Shown here piece after piece: positions 1 through 8,428 of a stretch of DNA of 64,000 nucleotides. The notes under the pieces are model-generated. The model was not told the origin of the DNA. It made no database searches and worked only from the letters and a program-made list of their open reading frames with translations. The stretch comes from Desulfobacteraceae bacterium Eth-SRB2 (lineage in GTDB: Bacteria > Desulfobacterota > Desulfobacteria > Desulfobacterales > UBA11574): assembly GCA_004193595.1 (NCBI GenBank), contig RPGQ01000021.1, forward strand, positions 1 to 64,000, read 5' to 3'. Each line of letters begins with the position of its first letter. The stretch's first letter is position 1. The translations under genes were made by a program, and so were the position numbers.

Positions 1-664
1 TGCGAGACCGTTTTAAAAAGCCTATTGATAAGTGTAACATGTTGTTATATAAAGAAATATGCAATTACTACAATTATGACCTTAAATTATGTTATTTCAA
101 TACGTTATAGAGACTCGCAACATAAGTATCAAACCTTGATTATTGATTAATGAGGGGCTCAGCGCTTATTTAAGGAGTGGTCCCCGGACATGTCTTTCCT
201 CGATTGGTATTAAACATCTTTTATTTATAAGATTTTTATGGGGCTATTTCTCAAAATCATTTACGCCGCTTTCCTGATCCGGGTGTTCAGCTTCTTTATT
301 GTTTTCCTGGAAAACTTTAAAAAATAACTCCATTTTTTAACGGCGAATCCATTTTAAAAGACTTGCCCTTTGATTTTTTATGAATTTTCAGGTATATGTA
401 ATCATCTCGAGTTGATTTCAGGATGTGCTATCAAGATATTTGGATTTTAGTTTGAGTCCGTGTTGGGAACCCTATTATTTTTTCATTAAAAATTCCGCAT
501 GGCTATAGTATGATAAAAATTTTTCCATATTTGCTCAATATTCAAGAATTAATTCCATTACTCACTAATTAGAATGATAAAAATATAATCAACGAAAACT
601 GAGTTGAAAATTACCGAGGACAATAGGTACTTCCTCTTTCCGGTATTCCCAACCGAGGTTATAG
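1..664. other. AT-rich intergenic region, no gene seen
   Basis: No open frame with convincing coding character lies here on either strand. The stretch is strongly AT-rich and has many short stop-interrupted frames. A 6-bp inverted repeat (TGCGAG at 1-6, CTCGCA at 114-119) is present but too short to call an element. The region just before 665 should hold the promoter of the cfa gene, but I see no clear -35/-10 pair. Confidence 0.5.
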
Positions 665-1975
665 ATGCCCTTTTTTTCAGACCAAAACAGACTGGCCGCC
701 GCACGTAGGTTTTTCGAGCATATCGGAGAGTTGATCAATACCCGTTTTTCCATCCGCCTCTGGGACGGGTCGATGATTCCACTGGGCAGGAATATCGACA
801 CCGATTTTTTTATAGCCATTGACGGTCCAGGAGTAATCGGAGCACTCCTGCGGAGGCCAACTTACGAAAACCTGCTCCTTCATTATGTAAAAGGCCATAT
901 TGACCTCCACGGTGACCTGATTGAATTCATTGCGGTTGCTCGCGAAAAACGTTTAAAAGAGAAATTAAAAAAATTAAACAAGTTCTTCCTGTTCCGGCAG
1001 GTCCTTCCGCTCCTGTTAGCCCCTGCCGGGAAAGTAACCACTCAACATGAATACCCGAACGACGAAGTGGGCCGAAGGGAATCAGGAAGGGATAACAAAG
1101 AATTCATTCAATTTCATTACGATATCAGCAATGATTTCTATGCCCTGTTTCTAGGATCTGAAATGCAATATTCCTGCGGTTATTTCACTCATCAGGATAA
1201 TTCCCTGGACCAGGCCCAGCATGACAAACTCGAGATGATCTGCAGAAAACTGCGTCTGAAGCCCGACGAAAAACTGCTCGATATCGGCTGCGGCTGGGGG
1301 AGACTTATCTGCCATGCTGCCCGGAACTATGGTGTCAGGGCACACGGTGTCACATTGTCTCAAAAACAGGTCGACTATGCCATGGAAAAAATAAAAAGAC
1401 TCGGTCTTGAGGACCGTGTAACTGTCGAGCTCCGGGATTACTCAGCCCTTGAAGACACTTATGATAAAATCGCAAGCGTCGGAATGTTCGAACATATCGG
1501 AATTGCCAACACAAGGAGATATTTCCAGAAAATCAATACACTTCTGCGGGATCGGGGCATACTCTTAAACCATGGTCTCTCCCGCCGCGCAAAACCTACC
1601 CGTAGGGCAGCCCGCAGGATCAGACCCGAACGCCGCCTGCTCTTAAAATATATCTTTCCAGGAAGTGAACTGGATAATGTGGGACACACCATTGATCTGC
1701 TCGAAAACTGCGGTTTCGAGGTGCATGATGTCGAGGCCTGGCGCGAACATTACGCCCTTACGACCCGCCACTGGTACCGAAGGCTCATGGCCCGCAGGGA
1801 AGAAGCAATTAATTTCGTGGGCATGGAGAAATTTCGTTTGTGGGCGCTTTATCTGGCGGGCGTCTCCACAGGGCTTGCAGATGGGTCAATACATATCTGC
1901 CAGATTGTTGCGACCAAACATTCAGCCAAGGGAGCCTCCGGTCTTCCTCTCACAAGGGCGGATCTTTACATGTGA
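665..1975 (+). CDS. cfa: Cyclopropane-fatty-acyl-phospholipid synthase
   Basis: SAM-dependent enzyme that adds a methylene bridge across the double bond of unsaturated acyl chains in membrane phospholipids, acting at the inner face of the membrane. The 436-aa protein has an N-terminal lipid-binding-like region (about 1-120), then the family signature around 150-173 (HYDISNDFYALFLG and the conserved Cys before GYF), the SAM-binding loop LLDIGCGWG at 205-212, and SVGMFEHIG at about 271-279 with the conserved active-site Glu. The C-terminal region VEAWREHYALTTRHWYRRL is typical. Length is slightly above the E. coli enzyme (382 aa). An Arg-rich stretch at about 305-325 is unusual for the family. 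ATG 665 is preceded by a weak CGAGG. It is transcribed alone; the next gene begins 236 bases downstream. Confidence 0.93.
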   Translation: MPFFSDQNRLAAARRFFEHIGELINTRFSIRLWDGSMIPLGRNIDTDFFIAIDGPGVIGALLRRPTYENLLLHYVKGHIDLHGDLIEFIAVAREKRLKEKLKKLNKFFLFRQVLPLLLAPAGKVTTQHEYPNDEVGRRESGRDNKEFIQFHYDISNDFYALFLGSEMQYSCGYFTHQDNSLDQAQHDKLEMICRKLRLKPDEKLLDIGCGWGRLICHAARNYGVRAHGVTLSQKQVDYAMEKIKRLGLEDRVTVELRDYSALEDTYDKIASVGMFEHIGIANTRRYFQKINTLLRDRGILLNHGLSRRAKPTRRAARRIRPERRLLLKYIFPGSELDNVGHTIDLLENCGFEVHDVEAWREHYALTTRHWYRRLMARREEAINFVGMEKFRLWALYLAGVSTGLADGSIHICQIVATKHSAKGASGLPLTRADLYM

Positions 1976-2120
1976 CCCGGGCTGTCCTGAAAAAAATTTA
2001 AAGCTTAGGCTCACATGAAAGCGAAAGTTAAGATTGACTCAGCATGATCCTGTTTGATCCGCATTCCATGAACCCTCTCATTGAGCTTGGAAAAAGCGAT
2101 GCCGAAAACAAGGCAAAAGG

Positions 2121-2192
2121 TTAACATCTCAATAAATTATGGATTCGGGTCCATATGATTATTTCATACACCAGAACTTATTGAGAAGTTAA
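2121..2192. repeat. Dispersed palindromic repeat family A, full copy
   Basis: A 72-bp imperfect palindrome beginning TTAACATCTCAATAAATTA and ending ACTTATTGAGAAGTTAA; the ends are inverted copies of about 22 bp. A nearly identical copy sits in opposite orientation at 25788-25857, a diverged one at 23995-24065, and half copies at 5984-5997, 24280-24312, 30857-30878 and 32098-32150. All lie between genes. This is a REP/MITE-like family. Confidence 0.8.
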
Positions 2193-2211
2193 GCAAAAGG
2201 CTTGTAACAAT

Positions 2212-2925
2212 ATGAAAGTACTCGACGGAATGACTTATAATCTACGGGGATTTTGGCTGGGTATCAAAACGCCGAAACTCCTGCTGCTGGGTCTTATCAG
2301 GCTTGCTGCAGTTATCATCATCACCATGATTTTGGCAAGCCTGGTCCTCATATATCATCAGGAGATACTAAACCTTATCTGGATAAAACCGGAAAGCCGG
2401 TGGCTTTTATGGCTCTGGCACCTTCTTTCCTGGGCGCTTTCTCTTTTTCTCCTGGTGCTGTCATCGGTTTTTTCCTATCTTATTTCTCAGATCCTTTTTT
2501 GTGTAATCATTATGGACACCATGTCTCGGATTACCGAACGCTTGGTATCCGGGCAGGAAAAGGAACCGCAAGAAATGCCTTTCTTTAAACGATTTTTTTA
2601 CTTAATCAAACAGGAAATCCCCCGAACCATAGTGCCGGTTCTTTTGACTCTCTTTATCATGGTGCTTGGCTGGCTAACCCCGTTAGGTCCGTTTTTAACC
2701 ATTTTTTCCTCGTTAATTGCCGCAATTTTTCTCGCCTGGGATAATACGGATCTCGTTCCAGCCAGGAGACTTTATCCTTTTAAGACGCGTTTCAAACTTT
2801 TCTATAAAAACCTGCCGCTTCACCTGGGATTCGGCCTCTTGTTCCTGATTCCAATCGTAAGCATGTTTTTTCTCTCTTTCTCACCGGTAGGCGCCACGCT
2901 CTATTATATTAAGGAGCATGGGTAA
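2212..2925 (+). CDS. EI24/CysZ-like integral membrane protein
   Basis: A 237-aa hydrophobic protein with about four to five membrane segments (roughly 22-48, 62-90, 92-108, 138-178, 203-225). The layout, with the opening phrase LRGFWLGIKTPKLLLLGLIRL and the charged loop between helices two and three, matches the EI24/CysZ superfamily. CysZ is a sulfate permease in Enterobacteria; whether this one moves sulfate cannot be told from sequence. ATG 2212 follows the family A palindrome by 19 bases, with no strong Shine-Dalgarno sequence. The gene stands alone and is followed by a 620-base gap. Confidence 0.72.
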   Translation: MKVLDGMTYNLRGFWLGIKTPKLLLLGLIRLAAVIIITMILASLVLIYHQEILNLIWIKPESRWLLWLWHLLSWALSLFLLVLSSVFSYLISQILFCVIIMDTMSRITERLVSGQEKEPQEMPFFKRFFYLIKQEIPRTIVPVLLTLFIMVLGWLTPLGPFLTIFSSLIAAIFLAWDNTDLVPARRLYPFKTRFKLFYKNLPLHLGFGLLFLIPIVSMFFLSFSPVGATLYYIKEHG

Positions 2926-3549
2926 CATGTTGCGGTATAAAGTCCTATTATGTAAAACCTTAAATGATCGTTAAAAAAATAGGAAAAACTTATTATCTTT
3001 TCACAATAAACTTTTATAATCCTCTCAATAATAAATATCGCTTTTAACCGCAATATATTGTATTATTTTTTACTTGACACACAATATATTTTATAATATC
3101 GGATAGTAAATTAAGATCTTTTTCATATTTTTAAATTTTTAACGGTAATATATCATGATGAAATTGGTTCTTAAACTTCCATATAAAGCCTCCTAGGGAT
3201 TCAATATCCTTTTGGAGGCTTTTTTGATTCATTGGCAACGCCAAACCTGTCATGAGGAAAGAAACCATCACGGTGACAGTGCGAGCAGGATGATGGTGAT
3301 GTGAATTAGTGCGTGGCTAACCGATTTATTTCCGGTTCATTTCCGGTTTTTTAAAAATGAAGTGGTTTTTTTTCGTATTTTGGAAAGTTGACGCACCACC
3401 AGAGATCTCAGTTGAAATATTTCCTTCGGAACCACATCTAAGGGTTTCCTTCAAGATGGTTTAAGCTATAAAAATTGAAGAATGATGTCGGTGTCATGAT
3501 GTAAAGCATTTTTTGATCGCTTAAATGATGTTTTGGGAAAAAGGAGGGA
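2926..3549. other. Intergenic region with terminator, MITE-like fragment and direct repeat
   Basis: No gene larger than a short peptide is seen. At 2953-2985 the run CCTTAAATGATCGTT resembles the terminal repeat of the MITE at 59300-59553, so a fragment of that family may lie here. A strong hairpin terminator is at 3185-3226, preceded by a 13-codon frame (3155-3196, MMKLVLKLPYKAS) whose reality is doubtful. A direct repeat ATTTCCGGTT appears twice at about 3328-3350, 200 bases before parA, and could be an operator. Confidence 0.5.
3185..3226 (+). terminator. Rho-independent terminator
   Basis: Hairpin AAAGCCTCC ... GGAGGCTTTTTT with a second inner pairing GGAT/ATCC and a run of T at the 3' side. 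It lies 260 bases past the CysZ-like gene, so it may instead end a small separate transcript from the AT-rich stretch at 3060-3180. Confidence 0.75.
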
Positions 3550-3552
3550 ATG

Positions 3553-4626
3553 ATGAGGATTATTTCGATCGCCAACCAAAAAGGAGGATGTGGTAAGACC
3601 ACATCCGCAATTAATTTATCTGCATGCTTGGCCCATAACGGTCGAAAAGTACTTCTCATCGATATGGACCCTCAGGGGCATTCTGCGATAGGTTTAAATA
3701 TCAATACCAGCCAGTTGGAAAAAACAGTTTGCGACACACTTTGCTATTCGAATGGAGCTAAAGTAGTTTTTAATGACGTGACGATTGAGGTTAACGGCAA
3801 CTTGGATATCGCTCCATCAAACATTTCCTTAAGCACGCTTGAGCAACAGCTTTCCATGGTTCAAGGCAGGGAGACCAAACTTAAAGAAGCAATTGACAGT
3901 TTATATCAAATTTATGATTACATAATAATTGACTGTCCGCCAAGCCTCGGACTTCTGACTTTTAATTCGCTCATTGCTTCGACAGAGGTGATCGTTCCTA
4001 TTGAGATGAGCCTTTTTTCACTGCATGGGATCAGCAGACTGCTGGAGATAATAGACCTGGTTCGGGAAAAAACAGGGCATGAAATTCGGATAAAAGTTTT
4101 TGCGACCATGTACGATAAGCGGACAAGAATTTCCAAAGAAGTTTTACAGGATATAAAAAACCATTTTAAGGATTCTATGTTTATAACCGTTATAAATACC
4201 AATGTTAAGCTGAAGGAAGCCGCTAGCTTTGGGAGATCCATAATAGATTATGATCAAAAAGCCCCGGGGTTCATAGACTATATGGCCCTTACCAAAGAAG
4301 TGATAGCAGAGGAAAAACTTCTTGGATTAAGGCTTGTTAAACAAAAAAAGTCTTTTCCCCCAGCAAGAATGGTAAAAAAACAATTTTTCTGCGATGAACC
4401 CAAAGCAAGTTGCGTCAAAATCGTCGGAACCTTCAACAATTGGAACACATCCGAAGAAGCTCTCATGGAACGTAAAAAAGATGGTACATGGTCAAAGAGT
4501 ATCTATCTTACACCGGGTACATACCAATACAGGTTTCTTATAGATGATGAATGGGTTGAAGATCAAAATAATTCCAACCAGGTCGACAATTCATTTGGAG
4601 GAAAAAACTCCGTCATCCGGATTTAA
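3553..4626 (+). CDS. ParA/Soj-family ATPase fused to a CBM48 glycogen-binding domain
   Basis: The first 270 residues form a ParA-type ATPase: deviant Walker A KGGCGKTTS at about 10-18 with the signature Lys, DMDPQG near 38-43, and Walker B IIIDCPPSLGL near 122-132. Such ATPases position plasmids, chromosomes or protein cargo by cycling on DNA or membrane. Residues about 273-357 form an E-set/CBM48 domain like that of the AMPK beta subunit: FNNW, GTYQYRF, DEW and GKNSVI keep the two Trp and the Asn that contact glycogen in AMPK, with Arg replacing a Lys. The fusion is unusual. I chose ATG 3553 (second of two adjacent ATGs) because AAAGGAGGG is ideally spaced from it. The genes at 4796-5951 follow after a hairpin element and may form its operon; the first starts like a ParB N-terminus. 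Confidence 0.9.
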   Translation: MRIISIANQKGGCGKTTSAINLSACLAHNGRKVLLIDMDPQGHSAIGLNINTSQLEKTVCDTLCYSNGAKVVFNDVTIEVNGNLDIAPSNISLSTLEQQLSMVQGRETKLKEAIDSLYQIYDYIIIDCPPSLGLLTFNSLIASTEVIVPIEMSLFSLHGISRLLEIIDLVREKTGHEIRIKVFATMYDKRTRISKEVLQDIKNHFKDSMFITVINTNVKLKEAASFGRSIIDYDQKAPGFIDYMALTKEVIAEEKLLGLRLVKQKKSFPPARMVKKQFFCDEPKASCVKIVGTFNNWNTSEEALMERKKDGTWSKSIYLTPGTYQYRFLIDDEWVEDQNNSNQVDNSFGGKNSVIRI

Positions 4627-4785
4627 GGGCTCACTCAAAAATAACTTCACATTTTGGATGCCGATGCATCCCGACTGGCTGCCTTACGAAAACTCGAAAT
4701 ATGCTTGATATTCCTTAAGTTTTCGTGCCTTGCCAGCCGGGCGCCTCAACCCCCAAAATTGTAAATTTATTTTTTCGTGAACCCT
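4626..4785. repeat. 160-bp imperfect palindrome (MITE-like hairpin)
   Basis: The left end AGGGCTCACTCAAAAATAAC and the right end, read on the other strand as AGGGTTCACGAAAAAATAAA, are inverted copies extending through ATTTTGG. Inside are further paired blocks (GACTGGCTGCC / GCCAGCCGGGC and ACGAAAACT / AAGTTTTCGT). The whole unit could fold into one long stem. It begins at the stop codon of the ParA gene and ends 10 bases before the next start, so it may act as an attenuator or RNA-processing site in the operon. Confidence 0.7.
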
Positions 4786-4795
4786 AAGGGGAAAA

Positions 4796-5164
4796 ATGGA
4801 AAAAAAGAGCCTGGGCCGGGGACTTGATGACATTTCGGATATCTCTTTATCCCCCCGGAAGGATAAAAAGATTCTTCAAGGAAACGCAGACCACGGATTT
4901 GTGATGAATAGAACCATTCCGGATAACACCGAACCCCCGTATGAAATTGAAGAAAATGTGATTGTCCGAAGAAATATTGCATATCCAAATACCTCAAATT
5001 CTCAACAAGATATGTTTAAATCCTTTTCCAAGCATCTTGAAGAGAACTACAGCATAAAGCGCATGGAACTGAGGAAGACGGATCGGATGTCCCGGCCGGG
5101 AATGAAAAAATGCATAGAAGAGAAAATAACCATTTTTATTCATGGAGGGGTCAAGTGCCCATGA
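4796..5164 (+). CDS. Small protein with ParB-like N-terminal motif
   Basis: 122-aa protein starting MEKKSLGRGLDDIS. The KxLGRGLD motif is how ParB/Spo0J proteins begin, where an Arg-containing N-terminal peptide stimulates the ParA ATPase. No ParB HTH or CTPase region follows; the remainder is polar and unrecognised. It is preceded by AAGGGG at good spacing. Its TGA stop overlaps the next ATG (ATGA at 5161-5164). Together with the ParA gene upstream, this suggests an adaptor that couples the ATPase to a cargo rather than to a centromere. This role is inference from one motif and position. Confidence 0.6.
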   Translation: MEKKSLGRGLDDISDISLSPRKDKKILQGNADHGFVMNRTIPDNTEPPYEIEENVIVRRNIAYPNTSNSQQDMFKSFSKHLEENYSIKRMELRKTDRMSRPGMKKCIEEKITIFIHGGVKCP

Positions 5165-5265
5165 ATTCCGTAAAAGGAATTTTTAAAAACAGAGTTTTTC
5201 AGCGTTATACCTATAAACCACCCAATATCTATAACAAAAACAACCAAAAATGGAGGAGCAGATGA
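5161..5265 (+). CDS. 34-codon coupled small ORF
   Basis: ATG 5161 overlaps the stop of the upstream gene and its own TGA (5263-5265) overlaps the start of the next gene, so both junctions are ATGA overlaps typical of translational coupling. The peptide (MNSVKGIFKNRVFQRYTYKP...) is basic and unrecognised. It may be a real small protein or a bridge that brings ribosomes to the next gene, whose GGAGGAG Shine-Dalgarno lies inside it. Confidence 0.45.
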   Translation: MNSVKGIFKNRVFQRYTYKPPNIYNKNNQKWRSR

Positions 5266-5951
5266 TGGAAACCATAATTGAAATGGATAAAGAATACCTT
5301 GAGAAAATGCCTCTGGAAAAAAAGACTGAATTCTTATTTGAGTATAAAAGTAAATTATATGACAATACCCTGGATGACAGCTACCACACACTAAAACGAA
5401 ATCTAGGGTTCGAATGGTTTGATAGGATGTTGAGGGATTGTCAGCAAGGAAACTGCCCAAAATATTTTTCTAATGATATTTTTTATGCGTTAACTGATAT
5501 ATCGCTTGAAGGGTACGCTCTGCAGAAGGCACATGATTTTTTAGGTGCCGATGTTGGAATTAATGATAAAGAAAGATATTTTAAAGCGGTTGGAAAAATT
5601 AATACTGTTTTGGACTGCAAAAAGAAAACTAAAATTAACATTAATTTGTTCAACCAAGATTCGAGGCAAGTTTACTATAAGACAGAAAAAAAATCGACAT
5701 TTTATCAGTCTGCCAGACTTCGAAAAGCCTATTGGAATTATTTAAAGAAATATCCAAACAATGATGAAATAGAAGACTATTTTTTTACCTGTGAATTTAT
5801 AGACAAGATCCATGGAATTTATAACAAAAAAAGTTGTACATCGGAAGACTTTGAAAAGTATAAAGAAATATTGTCTGAAAATCTGCATATTGCAAACCCT
5901 TTAGACTTATTCCGGATTTGTATTATTAGAAAAAAAACACGCATCAATTGA
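5262..5951 (+). CDS. Hypothetical protein of the ParA operon
   Basis: About 230 residues, polar, no signal peptide or membrane segment, rich in Lys, Tyr and Asn, and lower in GC than its neighbours. I recognise no family. A candidate earlier ATG at 5250 lies inside the Shine-Dalgarno run GGAGGAG, so ATG 5262 or 5265 is more likely; 5262 gives an ATGA overlap with the preceding small ORF. Cys pairs near residue 61 (RDCQQGNCP) and a C-terminal basic tail (IRKKTRIN) are visible. Likely a cytoplasmic partner of the ParA-CBM48 ATPase because of the coupled gene order, but this is guesswork. Confidence 0.7.
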   Translation: MMETIIEMDKEYLEKMPLEKKTEFLFEYKSKLYDNTLDDSYHTLKRNLGFEWFDRMLRDCQQGNCPKYFSNDIFYALTDISLEGYALQKAHDFLGADVGINDKERYFKAVGKINTVLDCKKKTKININLFNQDSRQVYYKTEKKSTFYQSARLRKAYWNYLKKYPNNDEIEDYFFTCEFIDKIHGIYNKKSCTSEDFEKYKEILSENLHIANPLDLFRICIIRKKTRIN

Positions 5952-6094
5952 TAATCATTCCACTACGGTAGGTTCTTGGAACGTAACATCTCAATAAAGG
6001 TGTATCTTAACATCACGAAATTATAAGAAACCGTCAAAACCTTCATGAGATCAAAGGAAACACCAGATAGAGAAACACGGCCTTTAGAAAGCCC

Positions 6095-6955
6095 ATGCCA
6101 ATTAAACAGCCAAAGGAAAAAAAGGCAGCGTCATTTGACTTCCGCGAAACCCTCCAGTTCTATTTAATTGACTGCAAGACGCCATTGGGCAAAATAATTG
6201 ATATTTTCATCATACTCCTGAATCTCGCGATCTGCTCCATTTTTGTGATCGAGACCTATCCCGTGTCTGAAGATACCAGACGCCTGCTATGGAACACAGA
6301 GGTAATAATCGTCCTGTTTTTCATGGTCGAGTATGTTGCACGACTTTACGGTGCAAAAAGCAGACTCAAACAGTTGGTTGATGTTTATAGCATCGTTGAT
6401 TTTATAGCCATTTTGCCGACGCTCTCTCTGCTTGTGCTCCCGGTGTTTGGTTTTACGCCCAACTTCGGATTCATAAAAATGATCCGGGGGATCCGGGTAT
6501 TCAGGATATTCAGGTTCCTGCGATTTACCGCGGATCCTCACTTTTTCTTCGGTAACATTACCGTCCGGTTATTGAATTTGATTAGACTCTTTTTAACCAT
6601 ACTCATGATTTTTTTCATTTCTTCAGGCCTTTTTTTCTATGTTGAAAACATATCAAACCCGGGTGTGCGGACTTTCGGGGATGCATTCTATTTCACCGTG
6701 GTTACCCTCACAACAGTGGGGTTCGGAGACATCACTCCCCTGTCCGAGACAGGAAAATGGGTTACCGTGCTTATGATACTTTCAGGTATTATCCTTATAC
6801 CCTGGCAGGTGAGCCATATCGCCAAGGAATGGATACACATTGCCACAAAAAAAAAGGTCGTTTGCCCGGGGTGTGGCCTTCGCTACCATGACGAGGATGC
6901 CTCACATTGCAAGTCCTGCGGGCATATTATTTACCAGGAATATGACGGAGATTAG
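6095..6955 (+). CDS. Voltage-gated K+ channel with C-terminal zinc ribbon
   Basis: 286-aa six-helix cation channel subunit of the inner membrane, expected to act as a tetramer. Helix S4 (about 127-144) carries Arg at every third position (R131, R134, R137, R140, R143), a true voltage-sensor pattern. The pore loop has TLTTVGFGDITP with the K+ selectivity filter TVGFGD at about 207-212. After S6, residues 257-275 form a cytoplasmic zinc ribbon (CPGC ... CKSC), replacing the more usual RCK or cyclic-nucleotide domain. ATG 6095 has no strong ribosome-binding site. The gene stands alone; family A half repeat TAACATCTCAATAA lies at 5984-5997 upstream. Confidence 0.9.
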   Translation: MPIKQPKEKKAASFDFRETLQFYLIDCKTPLGKIIDIFIILLNLAICSIFVIETYPVSEDTRRLLWNTEVIIVLFFMVEYVARLYGAKSRLKQLVDVYSIVDFIAILPTLSLLVLPVFGFTPNFGFIKMIRGIRVFRIFRFLRFTADPHFFFGNITVRLLNLIRLFLTILMIFFISSGLFFYVENISNPGVRTFGDAFYFTVVTLTTVGFGDITPLSETGKWVTVLMILSGIILIPWQVSHIAKEWIHIATKKKVVCPGCGLRYHDEDASHCKSCGHIIYQEYDGD

Positions 6956-7103
6956 GACCCGTCCCTACTGAAAATTCAAATAATAGGATTCAATTTCCAA
7001 TTTTTATCGCGCTCCGATATAATACAATGGAGGAGATGGCTAAAAATTAAAGATTATATTCAGCATTCAAAAAAACTTGGTAAAAAACCAAAAAACTATA
7101 TCA

Positions 7104-7372
7104 AATGAAAACTTGATTTTTGTTATATATTCCTGTATGTTAGTGTGCAGCAGTAAATATTAGTAATTATTTCAGGAATATTGGTACGGTAGAGGTCGTT
7201 GGTTCAAATCCCATCATGCCTCCCGTCAAAATTCAAGGGGTTGCGGTTATCGCCGCGACCTTTAGTATTATTTGAGCCGCATTTATCTTTCATTTCTAAG
7301 CATTTTATTGTTTTCATCATGGGAATATGATTTGTAAACAGATAAAAATTGCGCTGTTATTTCTTGCTTCAT
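7104..7372. repeat. Source copy of a duplicated intergenic segment with tRNA-like 3' end
   Basis: From AAATGAAAACTTGATTTTT to the first 15 codons of the protease gene this stretch is repeated at 14531-14800. It contains a T-arm-like motif GGTTCAAATCC (7201-7211) followed by CATGCCTC, resembling the 3' end of a tRNA, and then a hairpin (GGTTGCGG / CCGCGACC, about 7238-7261) resembling a tRNA-gene terminator. The T-stem has one mismatch and no complete tRNA body can be found, so I do not call a tRNA gene. Confidence 0.7.
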
Positions 7373-8283
7373 GCCTGTGGTTTTATTTTCCTGTTTTTGC
7401 CGCCGGTCAGGGGGAAAGTAGGCTGTATGACCTGCCGATAATTGAACTTAAAGATGTTGTGGAAGACTGGTTTCTGCAAAGCGGCTTTCAGGTTAGTTTT
7501 GAGCCGATCGAGAGAGGAGAACTTGAGATATACGCCGAAAAAGGATATGAAGAATGGCGAATCGTCTTATGGCACCACTCTTCACTGGCAACCTGGATAA
7601 ATGCCGGATGCACCGTCAACGGACAGTCTTACAACGGTCGAGCCGAGCACCTGTGGAAACATATTTCAAGCTACATCAAGGAACCTTCCGGAGATACAAA
7701 AATTAAATCTTCCCATCTGACCTTACCTGACTCCGTTTTACAGAAAATTGATACCGTGGTATGCATTTATGCAGATACCGACGGCAGGGATATTCAGCTT
7801 TCAGGCTTTATTATTGATGTCGGCGGTCTGATTATCTGTACCGCCCATGATTTAAAACCGCTCCAGACCATTACCGTTGTTCTGAATGATCGCAAAGAGC
7901 TGCCGGGACGTGTGGTCAAAATTGATCACCATATGGACCTCTCCTTAATTGATGTGGGGGTTAGACTGGAAAACGCCGTACCGCTGACAAAAGGTAGAAA
8001 TATGTTGCAAATGGGGGAAAGGCTTTATGCCGCGGTATGCCCCTTGGTCTTGTCAAAAACGTTTTATCCCGGAATCATTGACGGTCCACCCAGACGAGTG
8101 GGGGATCAGGTGTTGTGGCAGGTAAATATGCCGGTTTATCACGGAAGCAGCGGTAGCCCTGTTTTTGATGACAACGGACGTCTGGTGGGCATTGTAAAGG
8201 GGAAGTATCGCCACACCGAGAACATCGGGTTTATCATACCTTTTGAAACGTTAATGACATTCATTAAAGATGGGCAGCACTGA
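7327..8283 (+). CDS. Secreted trypsin-like serine protease (S1C/HtrA-like, no PDZ)
   Basis: 318-aa protein with a signal peptide (1-25, ending FPVFA), a leading region of about 110 residues of unknown fold, and a chymotrypsin-type protease domain from about 140. The catalytic triad is visible: His174 in CTAHDL, Asp204 in HHMDLSLID, and Ser275 in GSSGSPVF. There is no PDZ domain, unlike DegP/HtrA, so it is a short periplasmic protease. The intergenic segment and the first codons are duplicated at 14.5 kb, as is the last part of the gene. The next gene, a redoxin/TPR/CsgG protein, starts 145 bases downstream on the same strand. Substrate unknown; a role in processing the neighbouring envelope proteins is inference. 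Confidence 0.85.
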   Translation: MICKQIKIALLFLASCLWFYFPVFAAGQGESRLYDLPIIELKDVVEDWFLQSGFQVSFEPIERGELEIYAEKGYEEWRIVLWHHSSLATWINAGCTVNGQSYNGRAEHLWKHISSYIKEPSGDTKIKSSHLTLPDSVLQKIDTVVCIYADTDGRDIQLSGFIIDVGGLIICTAHDLKPLQTITVVLNDRKELPGRVVKIDHHMDLSLIDVGVRLENAVPLTKGRNMLQMGERLYAAVCPLVLSKTFYPGIIDGPPRRVGDQVLWQVNMPVYHGSSGSPVFDDNGRLVGIVKGKYRHTENIGFIIPFETLMTFIKDGQH

Positions 8284-8428
8284 CAATCTGTATTAATTCT
8301 GTTGTTCTACCAAAACAGTTTATCAAGAAAAGCTCGAAACGCCTGGGTCTTCTCCGAATTGTCGGCTTCGTTTTGATATGTATGGCAGGAAGATGAAAAG
8401 AAAACCCTAATAATATGGAGGATTTAAA

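Noticed and set aside
1-119. Mobile element bounded by TGCGAG and CTCGCA
   Set aside because: Only 6 bp match, no target duplication is visible because the window starts there, and the inside shows no structure.
3074-3097. Sigma70 promoter TTGACA/TATAAT
   Set aside because: The spacer is about 12 bases, too short for a working standard promoter.
7171-7221. A tRNA gene suggested by GGTTCAAATCC
   Set aside because: No anticodon or D arm can be folded upstream, the T-stem has a mismatch and the acceptor stem pairs poorly; treated as a relic.
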